This document shows positions 53,846-63,218 of a DNA stretch of 64,000 nt, piece by piece. The DNA is from an uncultured Muribaculaceae bacterium (GTDB lineage: Bacteria; Bacteroidota; Bacteroidia; Bacteroidales; Muribaculaceae): contig CAJUJB010000008.1 in the NCBI GenBank assembly GCA_910586595.1, positions 1-64,000 of the forward strand, read 5' to 3'. The translations under genes were made by a program, and so were the position numbers. A model generated the notes under the pieces. That model was not told the origin of the DNA, made no database searches, and worked only from the letters and a program-made list of their open reading frames with translations. The first letter of the stretch is position 1; each line of letters opens with the position of its first letter.

Positions 53846-54825
53846 TCGCGTATCTCGGGAGTTGAGGTGGGGTTAGCCCCCAGTGTCTGGCGCATGGTCG
53901 TATCGGCCTCCATATTGCGCATACGGTAATAATCCATTATGCCCAGATTGCCCGAAAGGAATGCCTGAGCCATAGCCTTGGGCAACTCGCACTCGGCCTC
54001 GATAACCTTGGCGCGGGCCTCTTGAGCGAGAGCCTTCATTTCCTGCTCACGCGCGATGGCCATGGCACGACGCTCCTCGGCCTTGGCCTGGGCAATATTC
54101 TTGTCGGCCTGAGCCTGATCAATCTGGAGGGCGGCGCCGATGTTTCGGCCTATATCAATATCAGCGATGTCGATCGACAGAATCTCGAATGCTGTGCCGG
54201 AGTCGAGACCCTTGCGGAGCACAAGCTTGGAGATTGAGTCCGGATTCTCGAGCACAGTCTTGTGTGTCTCGGCAGAACCGATTGACGATACAATGCCTTC
54301 ACCGACACGGGCAAGCACGGTATCCTCACCCGCACCACCGACAAGTTGACGGATATTGGCACGCACGGTTACGCGAGCTTTAGCTATAAGCTGGATGCCA
54401 TCTTTAGCCACTGCAGTTACAGGAGGGGTATCGATGACCTTAGGATTTACGCTCATCTGCACAGCCTGGAACACATCGCGGCCCGCGAGATCGATGGCGG
54501 TGGCCATCTTGAAGCCGAGGTCAATATTGGCTTTAGAGGCCGACACGAGTGCATGAACCACGCGCTCAACATTACCACCGGCAAGATAATGAGCTTCCAG
54601 ATCATCTCTGGTCACATCTTTAAGACCAGCTTTGTGAGCCTCAATCAGAGCCCGAACAATGACACTGGCGGGCACCTGACGGATGCGCATCAGCACAAGC
54701 TGCATCAACGAGATCTTCACCCCGCTTACTCTTGCGGAAATCCAAAGGAAAAATGGGCAGTAGTAGAAGAATACAATCAACAGTACTACCGCGAGAACGA
54801 TGAGAAGAATTACTGTAATTTCCAT
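53842..54825 (-). CDS. floA: Flotillin-like protein FloA
   Basis: A 327-residue protein with an N-terminal membrane hairpin (residues 4-34) and the FloA core: KISLMQLVLMRIRQVP near 38-53, KAGLKDVTRDDLEAHYLAGGNVERVV near 69-95, and RDVFQAVQMSVNPKVI near residues 115-130. A coiled-coil, Ala- and Glu-rich region (AKAEERRAMAIAREQEMKA) ends the protein. FloA proteins form scaffolds in membrane microdomains, best known in Bacillus. It is coupled to cstA downstream and lies 9 bp after the TPR/PD40 gene. A link between scaffold and transporter is an inference from this order. Confidence 0.93.
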   Translation of the reverse strand: MEITVILLIVLAVVLLIVFFYYCPFFLWISARVSGVKISLMQLVLMRIRQVPASVIVRALIEAHKAGLKDVTRDDLEAHYLAGGNVERVVHALVSASKANIDLGFKMATAIDLAGRDVFQAVQMSVNPKVIDTPPVTAVAKDGIQLIAKARVTVRANIRQLVGGAGEDTVLARVGEGIVSSIGSAETHKTVLENPDSISKLVLRKGLDSGTAFEILSIDIADIDIGRNIGAALQIDQAQADKNIAQAKAEERRAMAIAREQEMKALAQEARAKVIEAECELPKAMAQAFLSGNLGIMDYYRMRNMEADTTMRQTLGANPTSTPEIRE

Positions 54826-54834
54826 TGTATCAGA

Positions 54835-56271
54835 TTATTTGGTTTCAAGACGAATGGCAGCGTTACGCTGCGATACAATTCGGGTACGCATTTGCGCAGT
54901 TTCCTGCTCCGACTGGAGGATTGCATCGGCCACACTGCGGTCGCCTCGGCGGTAACGTTCCCTCAGGCCCTCTTCAGCCGCCAGATGCTTGCGCAGACCT
55001 GCCTCGGAGGCAAGGGCTTCAAGCATAGCCGAGCGTGCGCGCTGATTCCGGAAATCGCTAAGCCGGTAATATACCGAACCATTGCCAAGATCAAGCGCAA
55101 ATGAAGGCTGCGCAGATGTATAGTCGGATGATGCATCGGTCTGCTCGGGCAATTTCGAGGCAAGTAAAGCCTTATAATCCACGCCCGGTTTCTGAGTAAG
55201 AGATATATCGGAGAGAAGAGCCAAAGCGCCGAGCTGCGGGTCGTCAGGATCTGCATTTACCCTCACCGACGATGGAATAAACACGTAGATAGTCACCTTG
55301 CCGGGAATCTGGGAACGGTCGCTCGCCCACCAGCCAAGGCCGGAAGCCTCATCAATGGCGAGCAGGTAGTCGTTGTAGGGCGAATTGTATGGCATACCGA
55401 CATTCTGAGGCTGGTAATATTCTTTTCCGCCACCATCTGCATCGGTGCGACGTGTCATGAATATATCGTAACCGCCCAGTGAGTTTTCGCCATTGTTTGC
55501 GAAATAGAGGGTCATACCGTCGGGCATGAGGAAGGGGAAGAGGGCATCTCCACCTTCACCCAGTGATTTATCGAGCGGAGAGGTATGGTCGAGAGTTCCG
55601 TCATCGAGTATATCAGCGCCATATAAGGTGTATACACCCGACGTATCGGCTGCCGCCCAAAGAAGCTCACTTCTATTTTCAGGCATGTAGGCCATTGAGA
55701 GCTCGCTCTGAGAAGCTCCAGCTCCAAGACGGCTCACAGCATCGGCAGGCAGGAGACGCCCCGCCTCGGCTGAAAGTCGGTAAGCCCGGAAGAAATCCGC
55801 ACTGTCGACGGTGATAGAGTCGACAATTTCAATACGTTCGACGCGGTCAAGCATATTCCGCATCTGAATCATGCGCGAAGTAAGCTCGTCATAGAGGGCC
55901 GGGGTAGATTTTTTCCCCTTTTTCAAAGCAGCTTCCCACTTGTCAAGATGCTCTTCGGCAGCCTCGACATCATATCGGTCAAGAGCCATTTCGGTAAGCA
56001 TGCGTGAAGCTTCGGCCACTCCTCTACCCTCAGCTACGGTCAGCGGGCCCTTAGCCTGCGCAAAATCGCCTAAGGCATAAAGCGAAGCACCCAGAAAATA
56101 ATTGGCATTTCCATCTTTAGGGGTCTTCTTGACCTGGGGGCGCATTTTCTCTACCACAGTTTCATACTCGCCCTGAGCATAGAGCTTACGGGCATCGTCG
56201 ATAGGCCCTGCCCAAACTCCGGCAGCAATGGCTGCGAGGACAGCTGTATATATAAATCTCTGAAGTTTCAT
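54835..56271 (-). CDS. Secreted TPR and PD40 beta-propeller protein
   Basis: The preferred start is the ATG at 56271, giving a signal peptide (MKLQRFIYTAVLAAIAAGVWA) and 478 residues. TPR-like helices occupy about 25-130 (ARKLYAQGEYETVVEKMRP, ANYFLGASLYALGDFAQAKGP), and a WD40-like PD40 region about 195-340 contains MPDGMTLYFANNGENSLGGYDIFMTRR. A charged helical C terminus follows. Similar TPR-PD40 proteins in Bacteroidota occur with OmpA-type domains at the cell envelope; this one lacks the OmpA domain. It is the first gene of the FloA-CstA-PHP-U32 run. Function unknown. Confidence 0.7.
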   Translation of the reverse strand: MKLQRFIYTAVLAAIAAGVWAGPIDDARKLYAQGEYETVVEKMRPQVKKTPKDGNANYFLGASLYALGDFAQAKGPLTVAEGRGVAEASRMLTEMALDRYDVEAAEEHLDKWEAALKKGKKSTPALYDELTSRMIQMRNMLDRVERIEIVDSITVDSADFFRAYRLSAEAGRLLPADAVSRLGAGASQSELSMAYMPENRSELLWAAADTSGVYTLYGADILDDGTLDHTSPLDKSLGEGGDALFPFLMPDGMTLYFANNGENSLGGYDIFMTRRTDADGGGKEYYQPQNVGMPYNSPYNDYLLAIDEASGLGWWASDRSQIPGKVTIYVFIPSSVRVNADPDDPQLGALALLSDISLTQKPGVDYKALLASKLPEQTDASSDYTSAQPSFALDLGNGSVYYRLSDFRNQRARSAMLEALASEAGLRKHLAAEEGLRERYRRGDRSVADAILQSEQETAQMRTRIVSQRNAAIRLETK

Positions 56272-56290
56272 ATTACAAATCTTGAGATTA

Positions 56291-56298
56291 CAAAGGTA
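56291..56298 (-). promoter_or_regulatory. Candidate -7 box for the TPR/PD40-floA-cstA operon
   Basis: CAAAGGTA reads TACCTTTG on the minus strand, an exact TAnnTTTG match identical to the -7 box of the capsule switch promoter. It is only 20 bp upstream of the ATG at 56271, giving a short leader. The -33 region is not clear. The choice of start codon supports this box, since starting upstream would put the promoter inside the gene. Confidence 0.5.
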
Positions 56299-56433
56299 CG
56301 AAAAAAAACTGACAACGGGAGAAACTACCATGAAATCCATCGGGATTATCCATCACCTCCTGTACAAAGAAGTTCCGGTCCATACTTTCCACTTCTAAGT
56401 ATTCAACCCAAGCGGTTGAGGCCTTGTCAGTTT

Positions 56434-57717
56434 TTATCCTTTTAGTTTATAAATAGCCCATTCCGCAAGCCCTCGTGCAAGCAAGTATGCGTTGAAGGCC
56501 AACCATAGTGCATCATTACCCCATACGGTATGCAATGAGAAATACGTAATGAAAAAGACGAGGATGGCAACTCCCATCGAGATAAGCATGGCGCGCGTGG
56601 CTACAAGACCCACAAAAATACCATCCCAAATAAACGCCAGAAATCCGCATAATGGGATGATGGTTGCCCAAGCGAGATATTGCACCGCCAAGGCGACGAC
56701 GCCTTTATCCTCAGCAAGCATAGCTATAAACCACTCTCCACAAACCGCGTACAGCAAGCCAAACAGGATGGCACACATCACACCGATAGTCAACAACGAC
56801 TTGATCAAGGTCTTCAACATATCAGGTCGGCGCGCGCCTGCATATTTTCCTGCCAGAGCTTCTCCGGCATAGGCAAAACCATCCATGAAGAAGGAAAACA
56901 ACATGAAGAGTTGAAGCAGAATCGCGTTGGCCGCCAATATATCTGCCCCCTGCAGCGCTCCGGCATGGGTGAACCATACCGTAACGGCGACTAAGCAACA
57001 TGTACGGAGAAATATGTCTATATTGACCTTGAAAAAGGCCGCAAGCTCACTACGCCGCAGAAGTAGGGTTATGGAAGGCAACGCAGGCTTATAACGACGC
57101 CAAACAATTAGTCCTCCGGTCAAAGCTCCCAGCCATTGAGCCACCATGGTGCCGGTGGCCACGCCTTCTATCTTCCACCCGGCGCCGAAGACAAGCGTTA
57201 GACTGACGGCCACATTCACCACATTTGTGCTTATTGCCATCCACATGGCACCTTTTGAGTCCTGCATACCTATCAGCCATCCGGCAAGCGCATACGAGGC
57301 CATTACTGCAGGCGCGCCCCATATACAGATATAAAAATACCGGGCCGCAAGCGTTGCGGTCGCACCGTCGGCGTCCATAAAGTCGAGAACCACATCACAG
57401 AGCGGACGCGAAAGGACAATCATAGCCAAACCGACAGCCAAACCAATCAACAAAGCCCTATAGAGAATCAGCCGACACCGTAAAGTATCGGAGGCCCCGT
57501 AGGCCTGGGCTGTGAATCCGCTCGACCCCATGCGGAGGAAGTTGAATATCCAATACAACATATTGAACATTGTGCCTCCGATGGCTATTGCACTGATGTA
57601 TACCGCGGCTCCGATATGACCGGTTATGGCCACATCAACAAGTCCGAGAATAGGGGTGGTAAGATTGGAGATTATAGCCGGAATGGCTATGGCAAGTATT
57701 TCTTTGCGGTGTCGCAT
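56434..57717 (-). CDS. MATE-family efflux transporter, DinF-like
   Basis: The open frame extends much further upstream, into the OPT gene, but the ATG at 57717 (MRHRKEILAIAIPAII) is the natural start and gives 427 residues, typical of DinF-like MATE proteins. About 12 membrane segments are visible, with GLVDVAITGHIG near residues 26-37 and GSSGFTAQAYGA near 65-76. It would export cationic compounds or oxidised metabolites using a sodium or proton gradient. A hairpin sits in the gap to the OPT gene upstream. Substrate unknown. Confidence 0.88.
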   Translation of the reverse strand: MRHRKEILAIAIPAIISNLTTPILGLVDVAITGHIGAAVYISAIAIGGTMFNMLYWIFNFLRMGSSGFTAQAYGASDTLRCRLILYRALLIGLAVGLAMIVLSRPLCDVVLDFMDADGATATLAARYFYICIWGAPAVMASYALAGWLIGMQDSKGAMWMAISTNVVNVAVSLTLVFGAGWKIEGVATGTMVAQWLGALTGGLIVWRRYKPALPSITLLLRRSELAAFFKVNIDIFLRTCCLVAVTVWFTHAGALQGADILAANAILLQLFMLFSFFMDGFAYAGEALAGKYAGARRPDMLKTLIKSLLTIGVMCAILFGLLYAVCGEWFIAMLAEDKGVVALAVQYLAWATIIPLCGFLAFIWDGIFVGLVATRAMLISMGVAILVFFITYFSLHTVWGNDALWLAFNAYLLARGLAEWAIYKLKG

Positions 57718-57737
57718 GCCGTAAACTGATATGAAAT

Positions 57738-57767
57738 TCCCGCCTGCCCTACCGCGGACAGACGGGA
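57738..57767 (-). other. Hairpin between the OPT and MATE genes
   Basis: TCCCGTCTGTCC (57767-57756) pairs with GGGCAGGCGGGA (57749-57738) on the minus strand through 12 pairs, two of them G-U, with a 6-nt loop. It is followed by ATTTCATAT, a weak U tract. It may be a partial terminator or an RNA-processing site between the two transporter genes. Confidence 0.5.
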
Positions 57768-57793
57768 GATCAAATAACTTGGATATAATGTGC

Positions 57794-59776
57794 TTACTTG
57801 GCTTTCTTCGCTGCGAAATAGAGGTAACCGATAAGGGCTGCATATGCAAGCAGACCGAGGATCTGCGGAACAAACTCGCCGCCATTCGACGGAACTTCGG
57901 CACCACAGAAGATTGTGATGGCTGCAAACACACCGAAGAGGGCGCCACCGGCAATAAGACCCGACGAAATAAGAGTGCCGCGGTCGGTACGTGCGCGACA
58001 TACCTCAGGATCCTTCGAGCTGTGGCTTACGAAGTGGTTAACAAGACCACCTACAAGCATAGGGGTGTTGAGATGGAGCGGGAGGAACATGCCGAGGCAG
58101 AACGCGAGGGCAGGCACGCCGAGCCAGTTGAGTATCAGAGCAAGTATGGCGCCGATGATATAGAGAGTCCACGGAGTGGCACCGCCCATCATCATCGGTT
58201 CGATAACCTTAGCCATGGCGTTAGCCTGCGGGGCAGCCATAGCGTCGGGGCCGGTAAAGCCGTAAACTTTATTGAGCATAAGCATAACGCCACCCACAGT
58301 GGCTGCCGACACAAGTGTGCCGAGGAATTTCCAGGTCTCCTGCTTCTTTGGAGTAGAGCCAAGCCAATAACCAATCTTGAGGTCAGTTACAAATCCGCCG
58401 GCCATTGACAACGCAGTACAAACCACACCGCCGAGCACCATAGATGCCACAATACCTGAAGTGCCGTTAAGACCGATAGCCACGAATACACCCGAGGCGA
58501 TGATGAGGGTCATAAGGGTCATGCCGCTCACGGGGTTACTACCAACTATAGCAATTGCATTCGCGGCCACGGTGGTGAAGAGGAACGCGATGACAGTGAC
58601 AACAACCCATGCCACCAGAGCCTGCCAGAAGGTATGGATTACTCCGAACCAGAAGAACAGCAATACACCCACCAGAGCAAGCGCAGAGAAGTATGCGATA
58701 TGCTTCATGGAAATATCGGTCTGCCAGCGGGGAGTCGAGCCTTGTGTCTGAGCGCCCTTGAGCTCGCGGGCTGCCAGACCGACAGCCTGCGCGATAATGC
58801 CACGCGACTTCACGATGCCGATGATACCGGCCATGGCTATACCACCGATACCGATCATACGGGCATAATCGGCGAAAATAGCCGACGGGCTCATGGCGGC
58901 AATCTCAGGCGAGCCATACGCGCCCATCAGAGGGATGATAAACCACCATACAAAGATAGAGCCGGCAAAAATAACGAAGGCATACTTAAGACCTACAATA
59001 TATCCAAGACCGAGCACGGCCGCACCGGTGTTGCAGGAGAAGACGAATTTGGTCTTGTCGGCGAGAGTCTGGCCCCACGAGTAAGCTGTAGTAGTCACAA
59101 CTTCAGTCCACCATCCGAAAGTAGCCACGATATAATCATAAAGGCCACCGATGAGAGACGCCACAACCAGCAGTTTGGCCTGGCCACCATCCGCAGTCTT
59201 CGCGCCCTGGCCGCTGATGAGCACCTGGGTCGTAGCTGTAGCTTCGGGGAAAGGATACTTTCCGTGCATATCTTTCACAAAATACTTACGGAAAGGAATG
59301 AAGAAGAGGATACCCAGCACGCCGCCGAAGAGCGAACTGAGGAAGACCTCAAGGAAGTTTACAGTAATCTCAGGATGGCTTGCCTGAAGGATATAAAGTG
59401 CGGGCAAAGTAAAGATTGTACCTGCCACAATCACACCCGAGCAAGCGCCGATCGACTGGATTATGACATTCTGGCCAAGTGGATCTTTTTTCTTCAGCCA
59501 GCCGGAAAGTCCGACGGCGATAATGGCTATAGGAATGGCGGCCTCAAACACCTGACCTACCTTAAGGCCGAGGTATGCAGCGGCAGCACTGAAAATTACC
59601 GCGAGCACAAGACCGGTGATAACCGAATAAGGAGTGACCTCCGCATACTCGCGGGCCGGATGCATCACCGGGCGATACTCCTCATCGGCACCAAGCTCTA
59701 CGAAGGCATTTTCCGGCAGATCGATAGGATCGACGTCTGCAGCGGGCACTTCGGGAAGTTTGTCCGTTTTTTTCAT
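57794..59776 (-). CDS. OPT-family oligopeptide transporter
   Basis: A 660-residue integral membrane protein with about 15 membrane segments. The OPT signature is seen in GLVLAVIFSAAAAYLGLKVGQVFEAAIPIAI near residues 55-85 and YPFPEATATTQVLISGQG near residues 175-192. The soluble N terminus (residues 1-45) is acidic and Pro-rich. OPT members of Bacteria import small peptides or metal-chelate complexes with protons. It lies 19 bp after the lytic transglycosylase gene and may share its transcript. Confidence 0.92.
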   Translation of the reverse strand: MKKTDKLPEVPAADVDPIDLPENAFVELGADEEYRPVMHPAREYAEVTPYSVITGLVLAVIFSAAAAYLGLKVGQVFEAAIPIAIIAVGLSGWLKKKDPLGQNVIIQSIGACSGVIVAGTIFTLPALYILQASHPEITVNFLEVFLSSLFGGVLGILFFIPFRKYFVKDMHGKYPFPEATATTQVLISGQGAKTADGGQAKLLVVASLIGGLYDYIVATFGWWTEVVTTTAYSWGQTLADKTKFVFSCNTGAAVLGLGYIVGLKYAFVIFAGSIFVWWFIIPLMGAYGSPEIAAMSPSAIFADYARMIGIGGIAMAGIIGIVKSRGIIAQAVGLAARELKGAQTQGSTPRWQTDISMKHIAYFSALALVGVLLFFWFGVIHTFWQALVAWVVVTVIAFLFTTVAANAIAIVGSNPVSGMTLMTLIIASGVFVAIGLNGTSGIVASMVLGGVVCTALSMAGGFVTDLKIGYWLGSTPKKQETWKFLGTLVSAATVGGVMLMLNKVYGFTGPDAMAAPQANAMAKVIEPMMMGGATPWTLYIIGAILALILNWLGVPALAFCLGMFLPLHLNTPMLVGGLVNHFVSHSSKDPEVCRARTDRGTLISSGLIAGGALFGVFAAITIFCGAEVPSNGGEFVPQILGLLAYAALIGYLYFAAKKAK

Positions 59777-59795
59777 ATTATCAGAAGGTTAAAGG

Positions 59796-61526
59796 TTATT
59801 TTGCGGGGATTTTGATTTTCTGGCCAACCTGAATCTGGTCGCCGGCGAAATTATTGGCTTTTTTAATCGCAGCCACTGTCACACCATATCTCTTGGCGAT
59901 TTTTGAAAGGTTCTCGCCACGACGCACAGTGTGGGTCTGCGTCTTGGGCTTCGCTGTTGACGTGGTAGTCTGTTTCTTAGGCTTGGCAGCCTGAGCTTTT
60001 GCTTTAGGGGCAGGCTCGGGCTCTTTCACAGCAGGTTCGGGAGTAGATTCTGCCGCCGGAGCTGAAAATGCAGCTGCAACACTACCAGCCGCCGTAACTG
60101 TAGAATCGGCAGCCACCGAATCAGTCGGAGCAACCGGCGCACCGGAAACAGACACCGAGTCAGGCACGACAATATTTGTATTGACGGTATCGGGTGCAAC
60201 TACATTTGCGGCTTCTTCAGCGGGAGCCTGGGGTTTATAGCGACGTTGCACGGTTTTGATTTTCAGCCTCTGACCAGCCTTCACACTCTTACCGATTTTA
60301 TTATCCTTGCGGATTGCCGCAACAGTCACGCCGTATTTTTTGGCAATCTTGGCGAGAGTCTCACCTCTGGCAACCTTGTGGTACTGCACAACTTCCTCAT
60401 CGTAATATTCACCTCGTGAGTCACGACCGGTAGCAGCGCCTGTGGCAGGCTCCACGATTCCGCGACGGGCATATTTAGCCGCATCGTGGTTGACGATGGA
60501 GTCTTCATTAACTATATACGCGTATGCCTGCAGCGAAGGGAGAACAAGTGAATAGGGCTTTATGTCGCCGGGGATGAGATCCTGACGGAACTGAGGATTA
60601 AGTGCTCGGAGTTCGGCAACCGGAATATCCATCACTTGCGAAATCTGGTCGAAATGCACGCGACGGCTTACATGCACCGTATCAATCACAATCGGGCGCT
60701 TGGCCAAAGCGGGAGAGATGTTGTGATCTTTATGATAGGTCATGATATAGTTGGCGGCAATAAAAGCCGGCACATAACCTCGGGTCTCGGCGGGGAGGAA
60801 GGGATATATCTCCCAGAAGTCGTGTTTACCATCTCCGACTCTCCTAAGGGCCTTATTCACATTACCGGGGCCGCAATTGTAGGCAGCGATGGCCAGCGAC
60901 CAATCATTATATGTCTGATACAGCTGCTTGAGATATCTGGCTGCCGCATCGGAGGCAAGATATGGGTCACGGCGCTGATCGATAAGAGAGTTGACCTCCA
61001 AGCCAAGACCTTTTGCGGTTGCCGGCATGAACTGCCACAGACCGGCGGCGCCGGCTTTAGAGACGGCCGTAGGCACAAGGGCCGACTCGATAACCGGCAA
61101 GTATCTCAATTCGAGCGGCATGCCGTGACGCTCAAGCGCCTCCTCAAAAATAGGCATGTAATAAAGGCTCAAGCCAAGCATATTCTCGACGAGCTGACGC
61201 TTGTTGGCATAGAACCGGATAGTATTTTTCACCACCGAATTAAGCGGCATTTCAATCACAGTCGGCAAAGTAGAGAGACGCTCGAGCAGGACCTCGTCAG
61301 AGAAATCCTGTGACGAACGGCTGTCAGCCTCATAATCAAGCACGGTATAAGTCTGAAGATACCAGTTTTCAAGCATTGCACGGGTATCCGTTTCAAAACT
61401 CTCCGGAAGGCAAACAGTGGGCTGCATCGTATCATCTGAAACGGACAAGACCGAATCAGCGCCCCAGACAGGGAAGGCCGCACACGCGGCAGCCGCACCT
61501 ATGATAAGATTAGTGAATATTTTCAT
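59796..61526 (-). CDS. Membrane-bound lytic transglycosylase with two LysM domains, MltD-like
   Basis: A 576-residue protein with a signal peptide (residues 1-22, ending PVWGA). The SLT domain (about 100-260) has the catalytic Glu in LPVIESALVP with AVSKAGAAGLWQFMPATAKGLG and AIAAYNCGPGNVNKAL. LysM domains lie near residues 378-425 (HKVARGETLAKIAKKYGVT) and at the C terminus, about 530-575 (HTVRRGENLSKIAKRYGVT), separated by a long Ala/Pro/Thr-rich linker. It cuts peptidoglycan glycan strands with formation of anhydromuramyl ends. No lipobox cysteine is seen, so it may be soluble in the periplasm. It follows DUF5683 and parB, a common Bacteroidales order. Confidence 0.93.
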   Translation of the reverse strand: MKIFTNLIIGAAAACAAFPVWGADSVLSVSDDTMQPTVCLPESFETDTRAMLENWYLQTYTVLDYEADSRSSQDFSDEVLLERLSTLPTVIEMPLNSVVKNTIRFYANKRQLVENMLGLSLYYMPIFEEALERHGMPLELRYLPVIESALVPTAVSKAGAAGLWQFMPATAKGLGLEVNSLIDQRRDPYLASDAAARYLKQLYQTYNDWSLAIAAYNCGPGNVNKALRRVGDGKHDFWEIYPFLPAETRGYVPAFIAANYIMTYHKDHNISPALAKRPIVIDTVHVSRRVHFDQISQVMDIPVAELRALNPQFRQDLIPGDIKPYSLVLPSLQAYAYIVNEDSIVNHDAAKYARRGIVEPATGAATGRDSRGEYYDEEVVQYHKVARGETLAKIAKKYGVTVAAIRKDNKIGKSVKAGQRLKIKTVQRRYKPQAPAEEAANVVAPDTVNTNIVVPDSVSVSGAPVAPTDSVAADSTVTAAGSVAAAFSAPAAESTPEPAVKEPEPAPKAKAQAAKPKKQTTTSTAKPKTQTHTVRRGENLSKIAKRYGVTVAAIKKANNFAGDQIQVGQKIKIPAK

Positions 61527-61545
61527 TTACGTATTGACAGTTGAT

Positions 61546-62319
61546 TCAGAAATTAAAAGCCCAGCACAACCCGACGGCAGGTTTCATTCCGCGGGCATCA
61601 GGGAATACAGCCGGAGCCCAGTCAAGCGACAGATCCGGGGAAATATCAAAGTGGGATAGAGAGGCATCGACATATGCGTCGACCATAGCCACCAGATAGA
61701 CGCCGACCATGCATATGATACAGAGGTCGCGGTTTCTACGGTAGAAATTTTTGCGTGACTGGAGCACATTAGTCAACCATGTGTGGTCAAGGTCACTCTC
61801 CTGCGTGGTCGGAGGGAAGAAATCCATATACGATTTGGTATTGGGGTCACTGTCCATGATGTCGCGGTATGCCTTTGTATAATCGTTCAGCATCCCGTTG
61901 TTCCATGTCGTGGCGTACCCTAATCCCATATAGGCACCTATCACAATAGGCAGTTTCCAATAACGACGGTTGTAGAGCTGTCCGAGTCCGGGGAAGAGGG
62001 CAGCCATCCATACGGCACGGTTGGGGTCAGGATTAAATACCTCTTCCCGTTCCTCCCAGCGGTCATAAGCAGTTTCTTTCACCACCGGAACCTCTTCCTT
62101 CACAGTGGCCGCATCAATCTGAGCATCACCCAATAAGATGCGGATGCTGTCGGGTGCCTCGGCGATTGTATCGGTCGTATTGTGATGCCGTTTCACAGGC
62201 ATTCTATGGTCTGGAGCCTGCGCAGCTGCATTGAGCGCCATACACGCACAAAGCACGCAAAGCCCGTTGCGGACAATGCGTGCGATATTTTCACGTATAT
62301 TGCCAAGCCTAATTATCAT
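61546..62319 (-). CDS. DUF5683-domain protein
   Basis: A 257-residue protein with a probable signal sequence (VLCACMALNAAAQ near residues 22-34), a disordered segment, and a DUF5683 domain with AVWMAALFPGLGQLYNRRYWKLPIVIGAYMG near residues 95-125 and two or three membrane helices. The PGLGQLYNRRYWK motif is the family hallmark. Function is unknown. It starts 11 bp inside parB and precedes the lytic transglycosylase gene, a conserved arrangement in the order that hints at cell division or envelope roles. Confidence 0.9.
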   Translation of the reverse strand: MIIRLGNIRENIARIVRNGLCVLCACMALNAAAQAPDHRMPVKRHHNTTDTIAEAPDSIRILLGDAQIDAATVKEEVPVVKETAYDRWEEREEVFNPDPNRAVWMAALFPGLGQLYNRRYWKLPIVIGAYMGLGYATTWNNGMLNDYTKAYRDIMDSDPNTKSYMDFFPPTTQESDLDHTWLTNVLQSRKNFYRRNRDLCIICMVGVYLVAMVDAYVDASLSHFDISPDLSLDWAPAVFPDARGMKPAVGLCWAFNF

Positions 62320-63196
62320 CTTGTTGTTTCAAAGAATCAAATAGGGTTATAAGCCTCTCAAGCTCGTCTTCGTTCTTGAATGGGAAAGTGATGCGTCCTC
62401 GTCCTTGCTTGTCACAGGAGAACTGCACCGGCGTGCGGAATGCCGAGGAAAGATGGCGTTTAAGCACGTCATAGTCACTTGGCTCATATTTAGCAGCCGG
62501 GCGCTGTTTCTCCGCTGCAAGCCCATTCTCGTAAGCTTTGGCGAGCTCCTCTACCCTGCGCACCGAAAGACCCTGCTTCAGAATCTCATTATACAATTTC
62601 AGCTGCAAAGCCGGATCGGAGATTGTGAGCAGCGCACGCGCATGCCCCATATCGACACGTTTATCACGAAGGCCAAGCTGCACTTCCGCAGGGAGCTTAA
62701 GCAGGCGTAAGAAGTTGGCAATAGTGGCACGTTTCTTACCGATACGCTCACTGAGGCGTTCCTGAGTAAGATTGTATTGATCGATGAGCTTACGGAAGGT
62801 CAAGGCAATTTCTATCGCGTTCAGATCTTCGCGCTGTATATTCTCGATCAAAGCCATCTCCGTGAGCTCGGCATCGTTTGCTGTGCGGATATATGCCGGC
62901 ACAGATTCGAGGCCGGCCATCAAAGCCGCACGGTAACGGCGCTCGCCAGCTATAATCTGATATGAGTCGCCTCCGGTCTTTCTCAGTGACAGAGGCTGTA
63001 TTATACCGATCTGGCGTATTGAGGCGGCCAGCTCCTCCAGCGACTCATCGTCGAAATTTATTCGGGGCTGATCGGGATTAGGAGATATGGATGCCAGAGG
63101 GATGTCATTGATTGCCGACGAACCACTTGCGGGAACATCGTCCATCGATATAAGCGAGTCGAGACCTCGCCCGAGGGCATTGCGTTTTACAGACAT
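62309..63196 (-). CDS. parB: Chromosome-partitioning protein ParB
   Basis: A 295-residue ParB/Spo0J protein. The N-terminal MSVKRNALGRGLDSLIS motif is the ParA-interaction segment, followed by the CTPase-fold motif GERRYRAALMAG near residues 84-95, IENIQREDLNAIEIA near 117-131 and a helix-turn-helix (LSERIGKKRATIANFLRLLKLP near residues 146-167). The C-terminal dimerisation region is present to the end. It binds parS sites and spreads as a CTP-dependent clamp, working with the ParA encoded 22 bp upstream. It overlaps the DUF5683 gene by 11 bp. Confidence 0.97.
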   Translation of the reverse strand: MSVKRNALGRGLDSLISMDDVPASGSSAINDIPLASISPNPDQPRINFDDESLEELAASIRQIGIIQPLSLRKTGGDSYQIIAGERRYRAALMAGLESVPAYIRTANDAELTEMALIENIQREDLNAIEIALTFRKLIDQYNLTQERLSERIGKKRATIANFLRLLKLPAEVQLGLRDKRVDMGHARALLTISDPALQLKLYNEILKQGLSVRRVEELAKAYENGLAAEKQRPAAKYEPSDYDVLKRHLSSAFRTPVQFSCDKQGRGRITFPFKNEDELERLITLFDSLKQQDDN

Positions 63197-63218
63197 TTTA
63201 GGTTAAGCTCTGATCAGA

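Noticed and set aside
57718..57954. N-terminal extension of the MATE transporter gene into the OPT gene
   Set aside because: The 79 extra codons are antisense-free but overlap the OPT coding sequence, are not hydrophobic, and the natural MATE start is at 57717.
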